A stretch of DNA of 29,778 nucleotides from positions 1 to 29,778 of the forward strand of contig MGEY01000051.1 in NCBI GenBank assembly GCA_001791615.1. Reading direction: 5' to 3'. The notes below the pieces were generated by a model that was given only the letters and a program-made list of their open reading frames with translations, was not told where the DNA came from and searched no databases. This DNA comes from Candidatus Uhrbacteria bacterium RIFOXYA2_FULL_40_9. GTDB taxonomy: Bacteria; Patescibacteriota; Patescibacteriia; UBA9934; GWF2-40-263. Of this stretch, positions 1-6,677 are shown in pieces (positions within the stretch are counted from its first letter, which is position 1; every line of letters begins with the position of its first letter). The position numbers and the translations under genes were made by a program.

Positions 1-52
1 TAATAGGATATCTCTTTTTGTTTGGTCACTCCACAGGATTTACGACTGACCC
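1..52. repeat. Left copy of 52-bp inverted terminal repeat
   Basis: Positions 1-52 are the exact reverse complement of 29707-29758. Identity stops at base 52: the left copy continues into the GC-rich RNA region, and the right copy abuts a truncated surface-protein gene. The left copy begins inside the loop of the hairpin that is complete at the right end, so the full repeat unit is probably longer than 52 bp. It may be a dispersed genomic repeat at which assembly stopped, a pair of inversion sites, or a fold-back artefact; the sequence alone cannot decide. Confidence 0.9.
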
Positions 53-240
53 GTAGTCTACTCAGTCATGCTTAAGATGCTCTCGTCGTTCCAGAAAACA
101 AATAAGCCGTTGACGCGCTCAAAGTTCACGAAGTAATTCGCGACCTTCGAGAGCGTCGTCGGTGAACATACAAGCCAGGCCGTTTGGTGCCCTTTGGCCA
201 GGCTGTACAGGGACACCGGTTCCTGTTGTTTACCGCGACC

Positions 241-378
241 TCCCCTCGACCTTTCCTAAGCCTTAACCCCGGCTAGCTCGGCCCCCCAATACGACTGCCG
301 CGCTAAGCAGCTGCCCCCCCGGCGGCCACATCGCCCAGTCCGCAGGACTGGTCGAGGGGACTCTTTTTCCTTGTTCTT
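241..378 (+). other. Long-range helix enclosing a C-rich folded domain, with a U-rich tail
   Basis: Bases 241-251 pair perfectly with 350-360 over 11 bp. Inside are a hairpin near 335-349 (CAGTCC/GGACTG) and two C runs. The pyrimidine-rich tail at 361-378 contains five T in a row, so the domain could be the 3' end of a first RNA, with a second RNA starting downstream. The helix is directly visible; termination here is an inference. Confidence 0.5.
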
Positions 379-839
379 TGATAATTACTACTACAAAAGT
401 CCCGGTCGTTTCACACGATCGGGACACTCCATACCAATTCAGAACTTGTTTGTGGATTGATACGGGGTTAAAGGAAAACTCTTCGTAAGAAGAAAGATCC
501 TTTAAGAGATTTTGTGATGACTGATTCGGCTGAACTTATCATCAAGGTTGATCTTGATACGAAAAACAAAGTACATAACACCAATCAAATTCACAGTTCT
601 CCCAAAGCTCATGAAGCTTTTCATGGATTTTGGGAGTGCTGCCCCCCGACGAGACCGTCAACACAGACGGAGTGGGACCCGATTTTCCTTGAGCTGAGCA
701 CGGATGGCTCAAAGGAAGATCCCCACTGTCAAAAGCACTCACACGACCCCGGCCATGAACCGGTGGTCCGTGCGGGAGATAAACCAACCAACCCCCCCCC
801 GGCAGGGTCCACAAGGAGACGTCCGTACTGGCGCTGCCA

Positions 840-867
840 CCCCCCCGAACCAACAGAAAGGAAGGTG
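840..867 (+). repeat. Direct repeat copy 1 within the RNA region
   Basis: Seven C residues are followed by GAAC, then CAACAGAAAGGAAGGTG. The second copy is at 1011-1039 and differs mainly by one inserted base and one substitution in the middle. The repeated purine-rich block AGAAAGGAAGGTG directly after a C7 run suggests a duplicated structural module. Confidence 0.8.
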
Positions 868-1010
868 TGCCCCCGGCAACTTAAGCGCCTGGACAGAGGC
901 GCGGTAAAAATTTCTGTCCACCCCTTCGGACCTTTCACACCAGCCCGAGAACGGCGGTGACGAAAGGGAGCTACGTGCTTGCCGAAGGTTTCCCAACCCC
1001 CCCACGCCCT

Positions 1011-1039
1011 CCCCCCCGAACACCACAGAAAGGAAGGTG
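1011..1039 (+). repeat. Direct repeat copy 2 within the RNA region
   Basis: This is the partner of 840-867: C7, GAACACC, then the shared ACAGAAAGGAAGGTG block. It lies just before the two tandem pseudoknots. Confidence 0.8.
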
Positions 1040-1056
1040 CAAATCGGGCAGAGCTA

Positions 1057-1090
1057 GGGCTTTGATCGGGTAAGCCCAACCAAACCGATC
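1057..1090 (+). other. H-type pseudoknot A in the RNA region
   Basis: Stem 1 is GGGCTT (1057-1062) with AAGCCC (1072-1077). Stem 2 is GATCGG (1064-1069) with CCGATC (1085-1090). The four arms interleave in the order 1-2-1-2, the definition of an H-type pseudoknot. All 12 pairs are Watson-Crick. Confidence 0.6.
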
Positions 1091-1147
1091 CTGCCAGGAC
1101 CAAACACAAAAAAGAGGCCGACCTGGCAGTTAGTCAAAATAGGCCTC
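1091..1147 (+). other. H-type pseudoknot B in the RNA region
   Basis: Stem 1 is CTGCCAGG (1091-1098) with CCTGGCAG (1122-1129). Stem 2 is GAGGCC (1114-1119) with GGCCTC (1142-1147). The arms interleave and all 14 pairs are Watson-Crick, with A-rich loops. It begins on the base after pseudoknot A, so the two form a tandem array. Confidence 0.65.
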
Positions 1148-1287
1148 CGGTACGGAATGGGTGGCCCGCAGCCACACCGCAACAAAAACAAATGAATGTT
1201 GCGGGTCACCCGTCCAGGCTCTAGCCACTTCCCGCGAAAAACGATTCTACGAACTCGCGGAAGCCACGGCAAAGGGAGCCACGCGAT

Positions 1288-1319
1288 AGCGACCCACCTC
1301 TCGGGTCGCTTTTCTGTTT
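1288..1319 (+). terminator. Intrinsic terminator of the non-coding RNA
   Basis: AGCGACCC (1288-1295) pairs with GGGTCGCT (1303-1310) across a seven-base loop and is followed by TTTCTGTTT. No T run follows the hairpin on the minus strand, so it works on plus-strand transcripts. It insulates the nrdJ promoter about 60 bases downstream. Confidence 0.75.
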
Positions 1320-1373
1320 CAAAAATATGACCATAGAAAACTCGTGATCCAAAATGTTTTTATCAATCCAAGA

Positions 1374-1382
1374 TGATACAAT
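1374..1382 (+). promoter_or_regulatory. Extended -10 promoter of nrdJ, predicting a near-leaderless mRNA
   Basis: TGATACAAT fits the extended -10 form TGnTAnAAT. Its last base is nine bases before the nrdJ ATG at 1391, so transcription should start about 1-2 bases before the start codon. No convincing -35 box and no Shine-Dalgarno sequence are visible. Confidence 0.55.
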
Positions 1383-1390
1383 GAGTATGT

Positions 1391-3520
1391 ATGGCAAAAC
1401 ACAACAAATCTTTTTATGTACGAAAGCGTGATGGTCGCTTGCAACATTGGCAAAGAACAAAGCTGATCAAAACTCTCAAATCTGCTTTCATCGATGTTTA
1501 TCGGAAGAACGGTTATCTTGAACAATACCTGGCAAAGGAAATGGAGAAACGTTTAAAGAGTCGTTTTAAGAAAATCATTCCAAGCACGGAAGACGTGATG
1601 AAAGTCGCAGAAGAAGTGTTGATTGATCAGGGACATATCGATGTGGCAAATGCCTATCTTCTTCGTCAGCAAGATCCTCGAAAGTTGAAACGTCTCAAAG
1701 CCTATTTTGGTATTCCTGATGAATTACATTTTGGTATGAATGCCATGTGGTTATTGCAACAGAGATATTTGTTACGCGATAAAACAGGTGAGATTAAGGA
1801 GACCCCTACGCAACTGTTTGAACGTGTGGCAAAAGCAATTGCTCTTTCAGAGAAAAAATATAAAGGAACGCAACAAGAAGTTGATCATTGGCAAGGTTGG
1901 TATTTTCAAATGATGTCAAACCGGGCTTTTTTTCCAAATACCCCCGTGCTTATGAATGCTGGTACATCCCATGCTCAATTAGCTGCATGTTTTGTTCTTC
2001 CACTTGAAGATTCTGTTTCTGGGATTTTTGAAACTTTGAAACTTTCTGCAAAAATCCAACAGTCTGGAGGAGGAACAGGGTTTGATTTTTCTTCTGTGCG
2101 TCCAAAAGGCGATTTAGTAAGTTTTGCAGGAGGGACAGCTTCTGGGCCATTAAGTTTTCTTTCTCTTTTTGATGCGGCTACCGAGGTAATGAAACAAGGG
2201 GGGAAGCGTAGTGGCGCAAACATGGCAGTGCTACGTTATGATCATCCAGATGTTGAATCATTTATTCAGGTGAAATCTCATTCTGGCATTTTAGAACATT
2301 TCAATCTTTCCGTTTCTGTGACAGATTCTTTCATGGAGGCAGTGAAAAAGAAAAAACAGATCCATCTCAGTAATCCCCATACACATAAGCAAGTGGGATC
2401 AAAACGAGCTGATCTTCTTTTTGAAAAAATGGTTAAACAAGCCTGGACTATTGGCGATCCAGGAATTCTTTTTTTGAGCGAGATGAATAGAAAGAATACC
2501 ACTAAACATCTTGGAGAAATGACCGCTACAAATCCTTGTGGTGAACAACCACTCCATCCTTGGGAATCATGCGTGCTTGGGTCTATCAATCTGACACGTG
2601 TTCTTAAAGGTGTGCCTACTAAAGGCGAAGTGGATTGGGCGCTTTTGCGACAAGTCGTGCAAGGAGCAGTGCGTTTTTTGGATAGTGCGATTGATGTCAC
2701 CACTTTCCCTCATCCCCATATTAAAAAAATGGTTTTGGGAAATCGACGTCTTGGTCTTGGAGTCATGGGCTTTGCAGAAATGTTGATTCATTTAGGAGTT
2801 CCTTACGACAGCAAAGAAGCGATTAGAGAAGCGGAACGTGTCATGAAATTTATTCAAACAGAAAGTCATCGAGTATCAGAACAACTGGGTCGTGAAAGAG
2901 GATCTTTCTTAAATTTCAAAGGATCTGTTTGGGATGAACAAGGAAAGAAAGCCATGCGCAATGCGACTGTGACAACAATTGCTCCAACTGGAAGCATTTC
3001 ACTTCTTGCTGGAAGTTCTTCGGGGATTGAACCGCTCTTTGCGGTGAGTTATTTTAGGCAAACAGAGTACGGGGTTCATTTAATGGAAACATCCTCGCTG
3101 TTTGAAACCATTGCGCGACAACAAGGGTTTTGGAGTTCTGGACTTTTGCAGAAGATTTCCAAAACAGGTTCAGTACAGGGGATTTTAGAAGTGCCAAAGA
3201 CCGTGCAGAGATTGTTTAAAACTGCTTTAGAGATTCCGGTTGAGCAACACGTGAAGATTCAAGCGGCTTTTCAAAAGTATACAGATAACGCGGTTTCAAA
3301 GACCATCAATCTTCCAATAACAGCTACAGAAAAAGACGTTCGAGATGCTTTTCTTCTTGCATGGAAATTGAAATGCAAAGGAGTGACGGTGTATCGGTAC
3401 GGATCACATAAGAAACAAGTGCTCACGATTGATTCCTTATTGAACTTCAAAGAAAAACAATTAATTGCTACACAAACAGGGTACACGGGCGGTTGCCCAA
3501 GCGGAATTTGTCATTTATAA
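1391..3520 (+). CDS. nrdJ: Adenosylcobalamin-dependent (class II) ribonucleoside reductase
   Basis: Reduces ribonucleotides to deoxyribonucleotides using a radical generated from coenzyme B12. The 709 residues begin with an ATP-cone (about 6-95, VRKRDGR). The reductase barrel follows with FFPNTPVLMNAG (about 178-189), the substrate-reducing cysteine in LAACFVLPL (about 199), GGGTGFDFS (about 225), the NPCGE radical cysteine/glutamate motif (about 380) and APTGSIS (about 530). The C-terminal tail carries a CX4C pair (C702, C707), the usual thioredoxin-linked redox shuttle. NPNTP-type and GGGTGFDFS motifs with no separate radical subunit favour class II over class I. The ATG at 1391 directly precedes the ATP-cone; no Shine-Dalgarno is present, and a -10 box sits just upstream. 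It is isolated from the glycan genes by terminators on both sides. Confidence 0.93.
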   Translation: MAKHNKSFYVRKRDGRLQHWQRTKLIKTLKSAFIDVYRKNGYLEQYLAKEMEKRLKSRFKKIIPSTEDVMKVAEEVLIDQGHIDVANAYLLRQQDPRKLKRLKAYFGIPDELHFGMNAMWLLQQRYLLRDKTGEIKETPTQLFERVAKAIALSEKKYKGTQQEVDHWQGWYFQMMSNRAFFPNTPVLMNAGTSHAQLAACFVLPLEDSVSGIFETLKLSAKIQQSGGGTGFDFSSVRPKGDLVSFAGGTASGPLSFLSLFDAATEVMKQGGKRSGANMAVLRYDHPDVESFIQVKSHSGILEHFNLSVSVTDSFMEAVKKKKQIHLSNPHTHKQVGSKRADLLFEKMVKQAWTIGDPGILFLSEMNRKNTTKHLGEMTATNPCGEQPLHPWESCVLGSINLTRVLKGVPTKGEVDWALLRQVVQGAVRFLDSAIDVTTFPHPHIKKMVLGNRRLGLGVMGFAEMLIHLGVPYDSKEAIREAERVMKFIQTESHRVSEQLGRERGSFLNFKGSVWDEQGKKAMRNATVTTIAPTGSISLLAGSSSGIEPLFAVSYFRQTEYGVHLMETSSLFETIARQQGFWSSGLLQKISKTGSVQGILEVPKTVQRLFKTALEIPVEQHVKIQAAFQKYTDNAVSKTINLPITATEKDVRDAFLLAWKLKCKGVTVYRYGSHKKQVLTIDSLLNFKEKQLIATQTGYTGGCPSGICHL

Positions 3521-3533
3521 AGTTTTGATTAAT

Positions 3534-3563
3534 AAACAACCTTATTTAGAAGGTTGTTTTTTT
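3534..3563 (+). terminator. Terminator between nrdJ and the convergent glycosyltransferase gene
   Basis: AAACAACCTT (3534-3543) pairs with AAGGTTGTTT (3550-3559) and is followed by TTTT. It terminates nrdJ. The left stem overlaps the stop codon (3542-3544) of the convergent gene, and the loop and right arm encode that gene's last residues. The opposite direction has only TTTATTAAT as a tail, so it is at best a weak terminator there. Confidence 0.8.
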
Positions 3564-4666
3564 GCAGAGTTTTTGAGAAGTGTATGGTAAAGCGTATTGA
3601 TTGATTCACACAAACGTTGTTCTGAAAATTCATTTTGACATTTTTGTCTTGCTTTTTCCACAAAGTTTTTTCTCGTAGTTTCTGAACAAAGAAGTTTCTC
3701 AATAGCCTTGCAAAGAGCATTTTCTTCTTGTGGGACAAGAATTCCGTTTACGCCATCCTCTATGAATTCAGCAATTCCTCCCACATTTGTGCTGATGAGA
3801 GGGATTCCTGCAGAGGCAGCTTCTAAGAGAACATAGGGGAAACCTTCGATGCATGAAGTAAGTACAAAAATATCAAAAAGAGGGAGATAGGAAGCATCCC
3901 CTTTTCTGAGGTGAACTCGATCTTGAAGAGAAAGTTTTTCTATTTGTGTTTGAAGAGGAATTTCTAAAGAGCCTTCTCCAATCAGACAAGCATGAAGAGA
4001 AGTGTTTTGAAGGGAAGCAAAGGTGGAAAGAAACAGTTTTTGATTTTTTTGGAATTCAAATCGTCCAAGATTTCCAATTATGAGTGCATCTTTAGGAAGA
4101 TTCAACTGTTGGCGCACCAATGATTGAGGGAGAAAATCAGAGAAATAAACTCCTGGATAAATAACAGAAGTTTTATTTTCAAGAAAATGAAAAAGCAAGC
4201 AAGTTTGATGTTGATCTGCTTGAGAAACAAAAGAAAGATGATCAGCGAAGGGGAGAGTGATTTTGAGAAAAAGAAAATACATCCATTGTTGTAACGAGAA
4301 TTTTTTTTTGATTTGCAAAAGACTTAATCCATGCAATGTGACAAGAGAAGGAATATTTAACCATTTTGTGATCCAGAGACCAATAAAGGTGTTTGAACTA
4401 TTAAAATGTACTAGGCAAGGACGATTTTTTTTCAGATAATTATTGAATGACCAAAGGAAAAGGAGAGACTTTAAAGGGTTCCAAGAGCGAAACAGAGGCA
4501 ATCGATGAAAAGGGAAATCTTTAAGATTTTTTTCCAACCACGTTCCTTTTGGTCCACAAATAATTTCAACAGTGTTTCCTTTTATTTTTTGATCGTGTGC
4601 AATTTGTGAAACATAACGCTGTGCCCCACCAAGAGTTCCTGAAGTGATCACGAGAAGTATTTTCAT
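3542..4666 (-). CDS. GT4-family glycosyltransferase (GT-B fold)
   Basis: A retaining glycosyltransferase, probably adding a sugar to a lipid-linked or surface glycan at the cytoplasmic face. The 374 residues begin with the GT-B start MKILLVITSGTLGGAQRYV, whose GGAQ loop is typical of GT4. GNLGRFEFQKN opens the nucleotide-binding half near residue 197. The donor-binding EX7E signature (EGFPYVLLEAASAGIP) lies near 270-285, and NVGGIAEFIEDGVNGILV follows. It is the last gene of the 13428-3542 operon and its ATGA overlaps the upstream stop by four bases. Donor and acceptor cannot be read from the sequence. Confidence 0.88.
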   Translation of the reverse strand: MKILLVITSGTLGGAQRYVSQIAHDQKIKGNTVEIICGPKGTWLEKNLKDFPFHRLPLFRSWNPLKSLLFLWSFNNYLKKNRPCLVHFNSSNTFIGLWITKWLNIPSLVTLHGLSLLQIKKKFSLQQWMYFLFLKITLPFADHLSFVSQADQHQTCLLFHFLENKTSVIYPGVYFSDFLPQSLVRQQLNLPKDALIIGNLGRFEFQKNQKLFLSTFASLQNTSLHACLIGEGSLEIPLQTQIEKLSLQDRVHLRKGDASYLPLFDIFVLTSCIEGFPYVLLEAASAGIPLISTNVGGIAEFIEDGVNGILVPQEENALCKAIEKLLCSETTRKNFVEKARQKCQNEFSEQRLCESINTLYHTLLKNSAKKQPSK

Positions 4667-5565
4667 AACTTTCTTTTTTGTTTAATTCCAAACAAGAGTC
4701 CACAAGCATAAGAAAAATGACAAGTAAACAATTGTCGAAGAATCCATCCCGTTGTACACCAAAAAAACCAAATCTTTTTTTGTTTTATTTGTTGGATGTG
4801 AAGTTTGAACAGAGCAATGCGATTTGTCATTTCTTTTTTTCCTGTAAGAAAATCAGAGTCACGAGAAGTTTTTGTTTGTGCATGGATCACTTTTGCAGAA
4901 GGATCAAGAAGAACATGCCAACCAGCCTGTTTTGCACGTAGAAAAAAATCAACATCTTCAAGAGCATTTCTTCCTTCACAAAATTCCGTGAATCCTCCAA
5001 GACTTTGTAAAGCCTTGGTTTGATAGGCGCACACTCCTCCGTGGGCGTAAAAGCCTGTTGTCATTTTTGTGATAGAGTCGTCCCAAGACTGATATCCCAC
5101 TTCATTCACATTCCAAACACAGGAAGAAGATAAACCAAAAAAATGATGGAAGATTTTTTCAAAAAAAGAAATTTTTCGACTGTTTTGAATCACGCCTCCA
5201 ATTCCTAAGAGATGTTCCTCTGTATTTTGTTTCCAAGAAGTAAGTAATGAGAGAAAAAAATTTGGAAATAGAATAAGATCATCATCAAGAATAACCACAA
5301 TTTCAGTTGAAACTTTAGAGATTCCAAGATTGCGGGATTGTGAAGATCCTCTTGAGGAAATTTTCAAATCTTTTTTGTGATAGAGAAAGGAAACATGATG
5401 TTGTTTTGCTTTTTTTGTCCAAGTTTTAAGAAAAGAAAGAGAAAGCTCTCCATCATCAATAAGTATAAGTTCTTTCGGAAGTCGATCTTGCAATAAAATC
5501 GAGTTAAGACAATCTGTTAACTCTTTTTCTCGATTGTAGGTTGGGATAATAACGCTAAACATCAT
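4663..5565 (-). CDS. GT2-family glycosyltransferase (GT-A fold)
   Basis: An inverting sugar transferase of 300 residues. FSVIIPTYNREKEL at the N-terminus is the UDP-sugar-binding start of GT2. VVILDDDLILFP (about 90-100) holds the metal-binding aspartates, and EDVDFFLRAKQAGW (about 205-220) is the ED acceptor/catalytic motif. The C-terminal 50 residues are hydrophobic and basic (KIWFFWCTTGWILRQLF) and may touch the membrane. The start overlaps the upstream stop as ATGATG (4 bases), showing tight operon coupling without a Shine-Dalgarno. It was probably recruited to the same glycan as its GT4 neighbours. Confidence 0.88.
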   Translation of the reverse strand: MMFSVIIPTYNREKELTDCLNSILLQDRLPKELILIDDGELSLSFLKTWTKKAKQHHVSFLYHKKDLKISSRGSSQSRNLGISKVSTEIVVILDDDLILFPNFFLSLLTSWKQNTEEHLLGIGGVIQNSRKISFFEKIFHHFFGLSSSCVWNVNEVGYQSWDDSITKMTTGFYAHGGVCAYQTKALQSLGGFTEFCEGRNALEDVDFFLRAKQAGWHVLLDPSAKVIHAQTKTSRDSDFLTGKKEMTNRIALFKLHIQQIKQKKIWFFWCTTGWILRQLFTCHFSYACGLLFGIKQKRKL

Positions 5566-6677
5566 GGAAGAAGTGATTCAATAAGCTTTTGATAAAGCGG
5601 GGCTATTTGTGAAATATCATAACGCTCTACACTTTTTTGTAAACGTTTTGAGTCTATAGATGTAGTCAATAAGAAATTAATCGCTTGGACAAGAGCCTTA
5701 ACATCACCTACAGGAGTGAGTGTTCCATACTTTCCACCTTGAAGAATTTCTGATGGACCACTAGGACAGTTTGTACTGACTACTGGAGTTCCCACCGCAA
5801 GAGCTTCGACAAGAACTCGACCAAATCCTTCAAAACGACTTGAAAGAATAAGTCCATCAGCTTGTTTCAGAAAGGAATGGGGATTTTTTTGCCACCCCAG
5901 AAAGAAGACACAATCTGTGAGTTGGTGATTTTTTACAAAGGTTTCATAGCGCAATCGATCGGGTCCATCTCCGATAAGGAAAAGAGCAAGGTTATCATAA
6001 GATTTATTGAGAACTTCAAAAGCAGATAAAAGCAGAAGAATATTTTTTTGCTGTTCTTCCAAACGTCCAAGATACACAATCTTTTTTTTATTGTCTTGCC
6101 AAGAGAAAAATGGTGGTAGGGGTTCATCAGCTTGTTTCTGAATTTCCTTAAGATCAAATGAATTAGGGATAACAAGGATTTTTTTTGAAGAAATATTATT
6201 TTTTTTGATCATGGATTCTTTGATTCCTTCAGAAACAGCTAAATAGATATTTGAAAATTTGGAAGAAAAAGAAAGTTGCCATCGAGTAAAACAGTGAGAA
6301 AGATCAATTCCTTGATTCATGGAGATTAATTTTGTCTTTGATCTCGCAAGCCATTTTGCCAAAACACAGATACAACCAAGGTGTGGAGTGCTTGCAAAAA
6401 TGAGTTGTGGTTTTTGCTTGTAGAGACGAAAGGCAAAAGTAAATATAAGTCGTCTCGTATGTTCTGTTGAAAATGTTTCAATCTGAACCCAATTTGGAAA
6501 ACAAGAGCGGATTTTTTGAAAATCAATAGGAAATCGGGTATGGATCATCAAATGTATCTGAAAAGCCTTTGGATCAAGATGTTTGATGATTAGCATCCAT
6601 TGTTGTTCTATTCCTGCGGCACCATAAACATCCCAAGGAAGAAGAATCGAAACAAGAGGTTTTTGTTTATTTTTCAT
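5562..6677 (-). CDS. GT4-family glycosyltransferase
   Basis: A GT-B glycosyltransferase of 371 residues. YGAAGIEQQWML (about 18-29) corresponds to the glycine-rich acceptor loop. VYLGRLEEQQKN (about 200) starts the second Rossmann domain, and RFEGFGRVLVEALAVGTPVV (about 279-297) carries the EX7E donor motif. It overlaps the upstream phosphatase-superfamily gene by 11 bases and the downstream GT2 by four. The specific sugar is unknown. Confidence 0.88.
   Translation of the reverse strand: MKNKQKPLVSILLPWDVYGAAGIEQQWMLIIKHLDPKAFQIHLMIHTRFPIDFQKIRSCFPNWVQIETFSTEHTRRLIFTFAFRLYKQKPQLIFASTPHLGCICVLAKWLARSKTKLISMNQGIDLSHCFTRWQLSFSSKFSNIYLAVSEGIKESMIKKNNISSKKILVIPNSFDLKEIQKQADEPLPPFFSWQDNKKKIVYLGRLEEQQKNILLLLSAFEVLNKSYDNLALFLIGDGPDRLRYETFVKNHQLTDCVFFLGWQKNPHSFLKQADGLILSSRFEGFGRVLVEALAVGTPVVSTNCPSGPSEILQGGKYGTLTPVGDVKALVQAINFLLTTSIDSKRLQKSVERYDISQIAPLYQKLIESLLP

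Larger units (their letters stand above)
53..1319 (+). ncRNA. Candidate large structured non-coding RNA (one or two molecules), class unknown
   Basis: This stretch is far richer in G+C than its neighbours and has C runs of six to nine at 282-287, 314-320, 642-647, 792-800, 840-846, 997-1003 and 1011-1017. ORFs occur in several frames on both strands but resemble no protein. Perfect or near-perfect stems are frequent: 241-251/350-360 (11 bp), 399-408/416-425 (10 bp, one G-U), 468-475/498-505, 599-606/629-636 with an inner 610-615/620-625, and 1177-1184/1197-1204. Two H-type pseudoknots lie in tandem at 1057-1147. A hairpin with a U-rich tail at 1288-1319 closes the transcript and gives the strand. 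The U-rich tail at 361-378 after the 11-bp helix may split the region into two RNAs. I found no match to rRNA, tmRNA, SRP RNA, RNase P RNA, group I or II intron cores, or the cobalamin riboswitch. The 5' end is unknown. Confidence 0.55.

Noticed and set aside
514..1109. Open frames of 60-148 codons on both strands in the GC-rich stretch
   Set aside because: They overlap one another in several frames, run through C/G homopolymers, show no recognisable protein motif, and coincide with strong RNA stems and pseudoknots. They are better explained by the lack of stop codons in GC-rich sequence.
1021..1147. Cobalamin riboswitch upstream of nrdJ
   Set aside because: GGTGCAAATCGGGCAGAGC and CCTGCCAGG recall parts of the class, but the B12 box and the GCCACTG core are missing, and the bases are fully used by two pseudoknots.
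1..1320. tmRNA, because of tandem pseudoknots and a TGGATTGATACGGGG segment near 453
   Set aside because: There is no tRNA-like end with GGTTCGA and CCA on either strand, no tag frame ending in LAA, and the region is far too long.
1..1320. Ribosomal RNA fragment
   Set aside because: None of the universal 16S or 23S segments that I looked for is present on either strand.
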